Part shown: piece by piece, positions 56,544 to 64,000 of the stretch
How positions within the stretch are numbered: position 1 is the first letter of the stretch
How the letters are laid out: every line of letters starts with the position of its first letter
Assembly: GCF_034092375.1 (NCBI RefSeq)
Contig: NZ_CP139302.1
Span: forward strand, 992,001 to 1,056,000
Reading direction: 5' to 3'
Length of the DNA stretch: 64,000 nt
Source: Prochlorococcus sp. MIT 1300
GTDB lineage: Bacteria > Cyanobacteriota > Cyanobacteriia > PCC-6307 > Cyanobiaceae
The notes under the pieces: generated by a model
What the model saw: the letters and a program-made list of their open reading frames with translations, nothing else
Databases searched by the model: none
Told to the model about the DNA's origin: nothing
Translations under genes and position numbers: made by a program

Positions 56544-57233
56544 TCAGACCAACCCACTTAATTTGGGTTGAATCAAGGCTGTAAACCAGAAGAGCCCATC
56601 TATCCAAAGAGTAGTTGTCAGTGCAGCACTGGCCACAAGCCAGGTGCTTCTAAACGGAGAATCCAATAACGCTTTTTGTCTCATTTTGTTAGCTAAAAAC
56701 AATATTAATCCCGCAGCAATAAGTAGTAACAAAAGCGGCTGGGGCTTTAAAAGGGCCTCAGCTGTCTGATTTAGCAACCCCGGGGCATCCTTCAAAGAAG
56801 CTTGAACGACAGCAGGCCAGTTAGTCATCACACCGGTAATGACCATCATCAAATCTGTCAATGCAGTACCCAATAAACAAGCCAAATAAAACCCACACCC
56901 CAGACGCCACCTTGTGCTTAAGCCCCCAATGGCCAAAGGAAGTGCAATACCCTCAACTGGTAGATGCCACAGAGGATGCCCTCTTAACCACCCCCAAAAC
57001 AGACAACCACCCAACCAACTCCCACTAACTCCCACTAAGAGTGAACCCACCAAAGCCCATTTTTCTCGACCGATTTCAACAAGACCAATTCCAATACCTA
57101 GTAAAACCGCAGTAAAAAGACAAGCAGAGAATGGATGCAAATGCACCCAAGGCGCTTGCAAAAACACGGGCAGCACAACCATGGAACTAGTCCAAAATTG
57201 CAATGAACGAGTATTGGAGAGATAACTTTCCAA
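56544..57233 (-). CDS. DUF3120 family polytopic membrane protein
   Basis: A 229-residue membrane protein with about six predicted helices. LLGIGIGLVEIGREKWALVG (about 44-63), the WLRGHPLWHLPVEGIALPLAIGG block and YLACLLGTALTDLMMVITGV are typical of the DUF3120 family of cyanobacteria and some plastids. No charged active site is obvious and the function is unknown. It is on the minus strand upstream of psbU with a 110-nt gap, and divergent from the small ORF and uppP. Confidence 0.8.
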   Translation of the reverse strand: MESYLSNTRSLQFWTSSMVVLPVFLQAPWVHLHPFSACLFTAVLLGIGIGLVEIGREKWALVGSLLVGVSGSWLGGCLFWGWLRGHPLWHLPVEGIALPLAIGGLSTRWRLGCGFYLACLLGTALTDLMMVITGVMTNWPAVVQASLKDAPGLLNQTAEALLKPQPLLLLLIAAGLILFLANKMRQKALLDSPFRSTWLVASAALTTTLWIDGLFWFTALIQPKLSGLV

Positions 57234-57294
57234 TACTTGCTGAGGCTCTTTGACTAGCGGAGAATTGCTCAGGGTTAGCTCAATCGCAAAGAAT

Positions 57295-57453
57295 GTGAAA
57301 TTGGAGTTGAATTTCCGAGAAAGCGCTCAAAACAGCATTGGCTCAAAAATTCAACTAAGAAGAAGAACCTTAGAAGACTGGCCTTCTCTCAACCCAAAGA
57401 AGAGATTTGAATTGATCTTTTACATGCTTAATTTCCATGCCCGAAGCCTTTGA
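57295..57453 (+). CDS. Small basic ORF coupled to uppP
   Basis: A 52-residue frame from GTG at 57295 (another start is possible upstream at 57250). It has a hydrophilic helix with IQLRRRTLEDWPSLNPKK and ends RFELIFYMLNFHARSL. Its TGA overlaps the uppP ATG by one base (TGATG), the typical sign of translational coupling. The family was not recognised. It is too short to be confident, but the coupling supports a real gene. Confidence 0.55.
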   Translation: MKLELNFRESAQNSIGSKIQLRRRTLEDWPSLNPKKRFELIFYMLNFHARSL

Positions 57454-58319
57454 TGACTGACTTCTCTTCATCAGCTGGATTAATTGAGACCTGTTGGAAG
57501 TTCTTAGTACTAGGTGCAATCCAAGGGCTAACAGAGTTTCTCCCTATAAGCAGTACAGCACATCTAAAAGTACTCCCCATCTTGTTTGGCTGGGGTGATC
57601 CTGGAGTTTCCGTCACTGCTGTACTACAGCTGGGGAGCATGTTCGCCGTAATCACTTATTTCTGGAAAGATCTTTATGGGATGTATAAAGGAATGGATCT
57701 GGCCATCAGGAGAAAACAGTTTCACAAACCAAATGCACGCTTAGCTATCGCCATTCTTCTAGGAACCATTCCAATTGCCTTTGCAGGGACAACAATTAAA
57801 TGGGTTTGGATAGATTTCGACAGTTCCCCCATAAGAAGCATTCCAATCATTGCAGCAGTTTCAATCGCGATGGGCCTTTTATTGGCTCTTGCAGAGTATT
57901 GCAGCAACCCTAAAAAAATCATTCAAAACATACAGCCAAAAGATGGAGTATTAGTCGGGTTCTCGCAAGCACTAGCTCTTATACCGGGAGTTTCACGTTC
58001 AGGAGTAACACTTACAACATCTCTACTCTTTGGATGGCGCAGAGAAGATGCAGCAAGATTTTCCTTCTTACTGGGAATACCTGCAATTACTCTTGCTGGA
58101 CTCGCAGAAATCAACGAAGCAATGCAGCAGCAGATCGCCAATGGAATTTGGCCACTAATCATTGGCATTAGTTCGTCAATAGTAGTTTCGTGGTTCGCAA
58201 TTGATTGGTTACTTAAGTATCTAAGGCACAACAAAGCCTGGCTCTTTGTAGGATATAGACTCATATTTGGTCTATCCCTGATTGTCTGGTGGTTATACGG
58301 ATTGCCAACTAAAGCTTAA
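57453..58319 (+). CDS. uppP: Undecaprenyl-diphosphatase
   Basis: A 288-residue BacA-type enzyme from the ATG at 57453; the preceding TTG is not needed. It removes one phosphate from undecaprenyl diphosphate to recycle the lipid carrier of wall and glycan synthesis. Motifs are GLTEFLPISSTAHL (about 25-38) and PGVSRSGVTLTTSLL (about 174-188), both on the extracytoplasmic face, with about eight helices. Polyprenyl phosphate is also the expected carrier for the glycosyltransferase block at 22-32 kb. It is overlapped by a small ORF. Confidence 0.94.
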   Translation: MTDFSSSAGLIETCWKFLVLGAIQGLTEFLPISSTAHLKVLPILFGWGDPGVSVTAVLQLGSMFAVITYFWKDLYGMYKGMDLAIRRKQFHKPNARLAIAILLGTIPIAFAGTTIKWVWIDFDSSPIRSIPIIAAVSIAMGLLLALAEYCSNPKKIIQNIQPKDGVLVGFSQALALIPGVSRSGVTLTTSLLFGWRREDAARFSFLLGIPAITLAGLAEINEAMQQQIANGIWPLIIGISSSIVVSWFAIDWLLKYLRHNKAWLFVGYRLIFGLSLIVWWLYGLPTKA

Positions 58320-58342
58320 AAGCTCAACTAACCTTTATAACT

Positions 58343-59740
58343 GTGTGGAACGAACCCGACACCAGCATTACTAGATCAGTTCTAGATCCCGGATCAGAGC
58401 AAAAGCAGCCAAGACCAGCAATAATAGAAGCCGTTGAAAAAGGGTCTATTGGAGAAGAGCTTGGCTTTGAACCCGGAGACAAATTAGTCAGCATTAATGG
58501 AGTCAAGCCAAGAGACTTAATAGATTACAAATTTTTAATCGTAGAAGAAATATTAGACCTAGAAGTTCTGGATCCAAAAGGAAACATACACAAACTTAGC
58601 TGTGAAAAAGATCTTGATGATGGTCTTGGATTGGTTTTTACAGAAGCTCTATTTGATGGACTCCGCCAATGTAATAACAATTGTCCTTTTTGCTTTATAG
58701 ATCAACAACCACCTGGCAAGCGAAATAGTCTATACCTTAAAGATGACGATTATAGGCTGAGCTTCCTATATGGATCCTATCTAACACTCACAAATCTAAC
58801 TAACTCTGACTGGGAAAGAATTGAGAATCAAAGACTCTCACCACTTTTTGTATCTGTACATGCCACTGACCCAACAATTAGAAGTGACCTCTTAAAAAAC
58901 AAACGAGCTCAGCTATTACTAGAGCAACTCCGTTGGTTTAACAAGCGTAATCTCCAAATTCATGCCCAAGTAGTAGTCTGCCCTGGCATTAATGATGAAA
59001 AGGTACTTGAAAATACGTTAATAGATTTAGCAAAGTTTGCGACAGGAAAATGGCCAACTGTTCTATCAACTGCAATAGTGCCAGTTGGGTTGACACGCTT
59101 CCGACCTGACAAAGACGGCCTAATACCGGTCAATGAAGAATGCGCTGAAAAAGTTATCAATATGGTCGAGTCATTACAAAGCAAATTCAACCGCGATTTC
59201 GGAACAAGATTTGCATGGGTTTCTGACGAATGGTACTTAATCGCAGGCCAAACACTACCCAGCAGAGATTCATATGAAGATCTTCCTCAACAAGAAAATG
59301 GTGTGGGAAGTATCAGAGGTTTCTTAGAAGCAATAGATATAGCCACAAGAGATCTTCCCCAACAATTAAGTCCTAAAAGAACATGCAGCTGGGTTGTCGG
59401 ACGATTAGTCGAACAAGCTTTAACCCCCGCTTGTGACCGCTTAAATTCAATTGATGGTTTGTCGCTTCAGCTGTATGGACTACCAAGTCCATACTGGGGT
59501 CAAGAAAATGTGGTTACTGGCTTATTGACAGGAGAAGATCTCCTAAAAGGCCTTGAGGGGCTTGATTTGGGAGATGAGTTGCTACTACCTAGTGTGATGC
59601 TCAGGCAAGATCAACAGGTTTTTCTTGATGACCTCACTCTTGAAGAAGTCATTGAAACACTTAAGGTCCCCATAAGGATTGTGAATGGAGCGGATGACAT
59701 CGTGGCCGCAGCGATGGGAGATTGCACCAAAATTCTCTAA
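58343..59740 (+). CDS. DUF512 family radical SAM-like protein with PDZ domain
   Basis: A 465-residue protein of the cyanobacterial TIGR03279-type family. It begins with a PDZ-like segment (about 25-90: AVEKGSIGEELGFEPGDKL), then the Fe-S motif LRQCNNNCPFCFIDQQPPGKRNS (about 111-133, CxxxCxxC), then VVCPGINDEKVLENTL and a DUF512 C-terminal region containing RFAWVSDEWYL. Start is GTG. The function is not known; the domain pair suggests a modifying enzyme that recognises a peptide end. The adjoining efflux-channel gene begins 25 nt later. Confidence 0.84.
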   Translation: MWNEPDTSITRSVLDPGSEQKQPRPAIIEAVEKGSIGEELGFEPGDKLVSINGVKPRDLIDYKFLIVEEILDLEVLDPKGNIHKLSCEKDLDDGLGLVFTEALFDGLRQCNNNCPFCFIDQQPPGKRNSLYLKDDDYRLSFLYGSYLTLTNLTNSDWERIENQRLSPLFVSVHATDPTIRSDLLKNKRAQLLLEQLRWFNKRNLQIHAQVVVCPGINDEKVLENTLIDLAKFATGKWPTVLSTAIVPVGLTRFRPDKDGLIPVNEECAEKVINMVESLQSKFNRDFGTRFAWVSDEWYLIAGQTLPSRDSYEDLPQQENGVGSIRGFLEAIDIATRDLPQQLSPKRTCSWVVGRLVEQALTPACDRLNSIDGLSLQLYGLPSPYWGQENVVTGLLTGEDLLKGLEGLDLGDELLLPSVMLRQDQQVFLDDLTLEEVIETLKVPIRIVNGADDIVAAAMGDCTKIL

Positions 59741-59764
59741 GATCTATTAAGTTTTCGAAAAACA

Positions 59765-61651
59765 GTGCCGAGGATTACTGCAAAAAACCTCTTCGTAGTT
59801 GCGAGCATCCTGGCTCAAGGGATCCAAAGTGCTCGGGCAGAAGAAGCTATTAAACCTTTACCCCTTCCCATAACAGATGGACAAACGGCCACTGAAAAAG
59901 CTCAACCCAAAGAATTAACTTCCCTCCAGGAAGCTACTGAGAAGGAACCTGCTATCACCAAAGCCTCAGAAACTACTCCCTCCGCTCGATCTAACGAAAA
60001 AATAACTCCTAAAACAATTCACAGTACTCTTGAGCCATCTCTTTCTAGCAAGCCTTCTGAAGCCAAAACAAAAACCATAAAGAAACCTATAACCTCTAAT
60101 TTAAAACCTGTCGAAATAAAAAAAACATACTTGAAGCTACCCAATACTAAAATTAAAACCTTTGGGAATGACTTAGACGTACCAACCTTGCCAGGCGATG
60201 TAAAAGTCAAGGAACTTCGACCTCTTTCACTCACACAAGTCGAAAAGTTAGTAGAAATAAATAACCCTAGGCTACAAGTTTTAGAAAACCAAGTTGAACA
60301 AGCTAAATCATTATTATTGGCCGCTATTTCATCTTGGTACCCAACAGTCAATCTCACTGCAAATGGTTTACCACAATATCTTTCATCAGATCAATATAGA
60401 AATCCAAAGTTCACTGCAAAAACAAAGTTAAACCCTGAAACAGGAGAGTCTGAAGCTATTCCTTTTACTAAAAGTAGTCAATGGAATGCTGCATTCTCAG
60501 TACAAGTTAGATGGAATCTAATTGATCCAGCTAGAGTTCCAGCAATTGCGGCAGCGAGAGATTCATATGAAAAAGCAAGAGATGCATACATTGTCAATCT
60601 TCGTGAGCTTCGTCTAGAGGCAGTTAGTCAATACTTTCTACTACAAAGAGCCGATGAAGGGGTTCGAATAGGCAAGCAATCTATGCGAGCCTCATTAGTA
60701 AGTATGAGAGATGCAAAAGCTAGATACAAAGCAGGAGTTGCAGCCAAGCTTGAAGTACTTCAAGCTGAAACACAATTAGCTCGAGACAAACAACTTCTTA
60801 CAAGAAAGCTAGGGGATCAACGCATAAGCAGAAGAGCTTTGGCCAGCCTGCTAAATCTACCTCCCAGCATTACACCTACTGCAGCATCCCCAGCTGAAGT
60901 TATAGGTATTTGGCAGCCATCATTACAAGAAAGTATCATTGCGGCTTTAAACTATAGGGAAGAACTTGACAGTTTAAGGCTAGAAGTTTCTATACACAAT
61001 AATAATGCCAATGCTGCACTTGCCGCCGCGCAGCCTACTCTAAGCATTGTAAATACCTTTAGTTCTAGTAGATTTAAAGGCCAGCAAGGTATTGGCACGA
61101 ATGATTCTGTAGATATGGATGACTATGGGTGGAGCGCAAGTAACACAATAGGGCTTTCCGCGAATTGGAATATCTTTGATGGTGGGCGTGCAAAAGCACT
61201 TTATAGATATAACAAGCAAAAAGCCAAAGAAAGCAAGGCTAACTTTGCTGCAACTACAAACAATATTCGCAAAGCAGTTGAAGAAAGTTTCTTTCAACTG
61301 CAAACCGCTAATCAAGATATAGAAACCATGACTCGAGAAGTACTTGCTTCAAGAGAGTCATTAAGACTAGCTAGATTACGTTTCCAAGCAGGCGTCACAA
61401 CACAACGAGAAGTTGTCAATAATCAACGTGATTTAACACAGGCAGAGGTACGCTATGCAGATGCAATAACGACTTACAACACTAGTCTCGCCCAACTACG
61501 ACGAAGGACTGGGTTAGATGAATTTAAACTATGTAAAAGTGAAAAACTGCCTACAGAAAAACCTGAAAGCAATGATTTAAATTCCTTACCAATAGAACCC
61601 TTCCCAGTCAAGCCAGCTTGTCAAGCTTCTGTTTTAAATGGAGAGGGATAA
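59765..61651 (+). CDS. TolC family outer-membrane channel protein
   Basis: A 628-residue protein. A signal peptide (MPRITAKNLFVVASILAQ..., ends near ARA at 27) is followed by a Lys/Pro/Thr/Glu-rich tail of about 110 residues and then the TolC/OEP repeats (about 155-600). LTQVEKLVEINNPRLQVLENQ and the second repeat start LQESIIAALNYREELDSLRLE show the two halves, with WNLIDPARVPAI and WNIFDGGRAKALY as the paired strand segments. The final 35 residues are Cys- and Pro-containing. It is expected to be the outer-membrane channel for drug or protein export. Start is GTG. No pump partner is near. Confidence 0.9.
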   Translation: MPRITAKNLFVVASILAQGIQSARAEEAIKPLPLPITDGQTATEKAQPKELTSLQEATEKEPAITKASETTPSARSNEKITPKTIHSTLEPSLSSKPSEAKTKTIKKPITSNLKPVEIKKTYLKLPNTKIKTFGNDLDVPTLPGDVKVKELRPLSLTQVEKLVEINNPRLQVLENQVEQAKSLLLAAISSWYPTVNLTANGLPQYLSSDQYRNPKFTAKTKLNPETGESEAIPFTKSSQWNAAFSVQVRWNLIDPARVPAIAAARDSYEKARDAYIVNLRELRLEAVSQYFLLQRADEGVRIGKQSMRASLVSMRDAKARYKAGVAAKLEVLQAETQLARDKQLLTRKLGDQRISRRALASLLNLPPSITPTAASPAEVIGIWQPSLQESIIAALNYREELDSLRLEVSIHNNNANAALAAAQPTLSIVNTFSSSRFKGQQGIGTNDSVDMDDYGWSASNTIGLSANWNIFDGGRAKALYRYNKQKAKESKANFAATTNNIRKAVEESFFQLQTANQDIETMTREVLASRESLRLARLRFQAGVTTQREVVNNQRDLTQAEVRYADAITTYNTSLAQLRRRTGLDEFKLCKSEKLPTEKPESNDLNSLPIEPFPVKPACQASVLNGEG

Positions 61652-61660
61652 ATCTATATT

Positions 61661-62485
61661 GTGCCTGCAATTCTAAACTCAACTCAAATAATAGAGCTCA
61701 ACAAGCTTCTAGACCTAGTGGCCGAACGTCAAAGGCAAGACTTTGGACATATAGCGTCTGACACTAAACCCGATGGAACTTTAATTACTGACTGTGATCG
61801 ATGGAGCGATAAGACATTAGTGGATGGACTTCAAAGAATTACGAATAATGAGGAAGGTGTGTTGAGTGAAGAAGGGTGTCAAAAAGTACCTAAGTCAAAA
61901 GCATTTTGGGTAGTCGATCCATTAGATGGAACAACAAACTTTTCTGCTGGTATTCCACATTGGGCCATTTCTGTCGCACGTTTTATTGACGGAAAGCCGC
62001 AATCAGCCTTTTTAGATATTCCTGCTCTTCAACAAAGAATTTTTGCTGTACGCAATCAAGGTGTTTGGTTAAATGGTACTCAGCTTGATCTCGCCAAGAA
62101 AAGTAATTCAAATTCTGGGTGTATATCTATTTGCAGTAGATCAATACCTATGCTTCAAAGAAAATCCAATCAACGTTTTCCAGGCAAACTGCGTTTAATG
62201 GGAGTCGCCAGCTTAAATCTGGTAGGCGTTGCCATAGGCCAAACCTTTGGAGCGATTGAGGCTACCCCCAAGATTTGGGACCTTGGCTCTGCATGGCTGA
62301 TTTTAAAAGAACTGCAATGTCCTATCAAATGGTTAAAAGCAGATCCAGGCAACATTGAATCAGGCCAAGAATTATCACAAGCAAGTTTCCCTGTGGTGAC
62401 TGCAAGTTCCTCAGAAAAGCTAGAGCTTTTACTACCTTGGGCCCAAGCAGTAATCGAAAATCAATCGTTTAGTCAACGGCCTTAA
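61661..62485 (+). CDS. Inositol monophosphatase family protein
   Basis: A 274-residue Mg-dependent phosphatase. The GEEG-like segment is VLSEEGCQKV (about 67-76), the metal site is WVVDPLDGTTNFSAGIPHW (about 84-102) with DxxDGT, and the third metal is in KIWDLGSAWLILKEL (about 203-217). Members act on inositol phosphate, histidinol phosphate or other small phosphate esters, so the substrate is unsure. The start is GTG. It begins 10 nt after the TolC-like gene. Confidence 0.87.
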   Translation: MPAILNSTQIIELNKLLDLVAERQRQDFGHIASDTKPDGTLITDCDRWSDKTLVDGLQRITNNEEGVLSEEGCQKVPKSKAFWVVDPLDGTTNFSAGIPHWAISVARFIDGKPQSAFLDIPALQQRIFAVRNQGVWLNGTQLDLAKKSNSNSGCISICSRSIPMLQRKSNQRFPGKLRLMGVASLNLVGVAIGQTFGAIEATPKIWDLGSAWLILKELQCPIKWLKADPGNIESGQELSQASFPVVTASSSEKLELLLPWAQAVIENQSFSQRP

Positions 62486-62639
62486 ACATCAAAACCCTAC
62501 TTTGTCATGAGTCTTAGGTAAGCTCCAATTGCTCCAACTTGAGTAACCCAAAAAATCATCTAAGGTAGTTAACTTACTTATTTAAATATTGCTTTTATCT
62601 CGCTAGCCTTTAGTTATAAACATTGTTGAAAAATCTAGA

Positions 62640-63557
62640 GTGGGATTTCGCTGGAGACGTCAATTTCAATGGTTGGTTATGAGTTTATGGCGTGCTTACG
62701 AACGTTGGACTCGCTGTGACTGTGTAGACCTCAGTGCGGCCTTTGCCTATTACACCCTTCAATCCTTCTTCCCAATCTTACTAATCTCCCTATCCGTAGC
62801 GTCATGGTTCCTGGGACGACAAACAGGACTCGACCAAGAAATTATTACCTACACAGCACAAGTTCTGCCTCCTTCTGTAGTTGGATTAGTAGATACAACC
62901 TTAGCGAAACTTGTAAATCAAGGTTTTGGGGCTGGATTATTAGGTGCGATTTTTCTCATGATAACTGCCGGCAATGCATACCTAACACTTCAAAGAGGAA
63001 CTGATCGTCTCTGGGGTGACGCGCTGCCAATCCAAACAAAACCTTCCCCCTGGAAAACACAAGCTTTCAGATTCATAAGAAGCCGAATAGAAGCCTTTCT
63101 TGTAGTAATACTGATCGGATTACTAGTAGTCATTGACCAATTAAGTGCAAATATACGCATGATCCCTGGAGCAGTATTAGAAGACCTCAGCAACACATCC
63201 CCTTGGGTAGCTGCATTGTTAGCCAGGGTTCCTGTCCTCGAAGTAGGTCAATTTATTATTCCTTTATTAGGCCTGTCAGGCATGGCTTTATTACTCCAAG
63301 CCTTACTTCCCAGCAGACGTGTCCCTCTAAGGCCTCTTATACCAGGTGCATTACTTATTGGCACACTCCTGACAATCCTCAATCTCACTGTTAGTCGAAG
63401 TCTGCTTTCATTAGGTTCGCGCTTTCAAGCATATGGATTTATTGGTGGTGTACTAGTACTCACATTATGGGTATGGATGATAGGAGTAATTGTTTACTTT
63501 GGACAATGTTGGAGCATAGTTCTCGCTAGCCATAGAAACTCAAGGGTTATGAGCTGA
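62640..63557 (+). CDS. YihY/BrkB family membrane protein
   Basis: A 305-residue polytopic membrane protein. CVDLSAAFAYYTLQSFFPIL (about 29-48) is the family's N-terminal mark, DRLWGDALPIQTKPS (about 121-135) an interior loop, and LGSRFQAYGFIGGVLVLTLWVWMIGVIVYFG (about 260-290) the conserved C-terminal region. Family members were once called RNase BN but are now seen as membrane proteins of unknown role. Start is GTG. The 197-nt gap after it shows no gene. Confidence 0.87.
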   Translation: MGFRWRRQFQWLVMSLWRAYERWTRCDCVDLSAAFAYYTLQSFFPILLISLSVASWFLGRQTGLDQEIITYTAQVLPPSVVGLVDTTLAKLVNQGFGAGLLGAIFLMITAGNAYLTLQRGTDRLWGDALPIQTKPSPWKTQAFRFIRSRIEAFLVVILIGLLVVIDQLSANIRMIPGAVLEDLSNTSPWVAALLARVPVLEVGQFIIPLLGLSGMALLLQALLPSRRVPLRPLIPGALLIGTLLTILNLTVSRSLLSLGSRFQAYGFIGGVLVLTLWVWMIGVIVYFGQCWSIVLASHRNSRVMS

Positions 63558-63754
63558 AGCAATTAAAAATCAAAAATACTTTTAGCAAATTAATCTCATG
63601 GTATATCTTGTTCTGCTCGTAAAAAGACCTTCTTAAGGTTAAGAGCTATTGTATTCCTAAAAAGGAATTGTCAATCAACCGTTCTATTGTGATTAATATT
63701 TAGGCTGATCTCAAAAAACTGCTTCAAGCTTATAGCCCAAATTGCAATATTGAG

Positions 63755-64000
63755 ATGGGAAAACCCTCTTCGCTGCTTTGGTTAACACTCTTTTTTCTCC
63801 TACTTCTGCCAACTGCCGCAGGAAGAATCCTTCTTGATTTAGCAGGGGGGGTAATGCTCATACTTTTAGGCTTACCACTGCTGCTAGCAGGCTTTGGATG
63901 GATAGGGTGGCGGATCCTGCAATCAAAAATGGTCACTTGCCAGGCTTGTGGTGTAACAACATTTCGGAATTCAGATAAATGTCCTATTTGTGGGTCAGCA
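63755..64000 (+). CDS. Hypothetical membrane protein with zinc ribbon, truncated at window end
   Basis: Only the first 82 codons are present. Two hydrophobic helices (about 7-22 and 28-52) precede MVTCQACGVTTFRN and KCPICGSA, a four-cysteine zinc ribbon. The ATG at 63755 follows CAATATTGAG. The gene continues beyond the right edge, so neither length nor function can be judged. Confidence 0.6.
   Translation, partial: MGKPSSLLWLTLFFLLLLPTAAGRILLDLAGGVMLILLGLPLLLAGFGWIGWRILQSKMVTCQACGVTTFRNSDKCPICGSA

Noticed and set aside
62499-62561. 20-codon hydrophobic frame on the minus strand
   Set aside because: Too short, no Shine-Dalgarno, no recognisable family.

Overview
The window looks like part of a marine picocyanobacterial chromosome, most likely a low-light-type Prochlorococcus or a close relative. 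The reasons are gene content (ndhF, ndhM, ndhO, psbU, ycf3, ycf33, ycf34, a probable petL, crtP/crtB/crtQ, rbcR, rpaA, rpaB, a CRR7-like NDH factor and many cyanobacteria-only DUF families), dense packing with short gaps and 4-nt overlaps, and moderate GC (about 40% by eye, not computed). No transposase, integrase, phage gene or CRISPR array was seen.

Region 1-21 kb is mostly core genome. It runs from the start of ndhF, an NnrU/Z-ISO-like membrane protein, rbcR, a DUF3172 gene with ndhM, the phytoene desaturase-phytoene synthase pair, an RRM protein, cca, ycf34, tsaB and a DUF218 protein into a minus-strand lipid block (rpaB, plsX, fabH, fabD, plsC). Then come radA, ycf3, a copper P-type ATPase, tmk, holB, rpaA and tRNA-Asn with its own terminator. 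RpaB and RpaA, two global OmpR-type regulators of cyanobacterial photosynthesis and clock output, lie about 6 kb apart.

Region 21-32 kb is the most accessory-looking part. After an ECF-type ATPase and a UPF0367 gene, it holds three DUF2079 membrane proteins, two GT39-like membrane glycosyltransferases and a DPM1-GtrA fusion, all on the minus strand. Together they look like a system that makes a polyprenyl-phosphate sugar and transfers it on the periplasmic side. Between the first two DUF2079 genes, on the opposite strand, is a GC-rich structured-RNA candidate containing a 17-codon ORF with an almost ideal Shine-Dalgarno sequence. I rate this the best candidate for an undescribed element here.

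Region 32-49 kb has an SLH-domain porin whose ribosome-binding site matches the complement of the conserved Yfr1 sRNA core, cysK, a J-domain protein, a GT39-like protein with a TPR-like tail, ndhO, an SDR39U1 epimerase, a lipid-A-disaccharide-synthase-like protein, an IscA-type protein, zeta-carotene desaturase with an SRPBCC partner, hemD, a GH3 hydrolase, rbfA, ycf33, a GST, a CRR7-like gene and aroK. Region 49-64 kb holds a double-domain PTPS gene overlapping a RibD_C reductase, a FemAB/GNAT-like protein, small ORFs, DUF4346, petL, rimO, a VKOR-thioredoxin fusion, nadB, psbU, DUF3120, uppP with a small coupled upstream ORF, a DUF512 radical-SAM-like protein, a TolC-type channel, an inositol-phosphatase family gene, a YihY protein and a truncated zinc-ribbon membrane protein at the right edge.

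Functional threads crossing the window are carotenoid synthesis (crtP, crtB, crtQ and possibly the NnrU homologue), NDH-1 (ndhF, ndhM, ndhO, CRR7-like), fatty acid and phospholipid initiation (plsX, fabH, fabD, plsC), lipid-linked sugar chemistry (the glycosyltransferase block, uppP) and envelope transport (porin, TolC-type channel).
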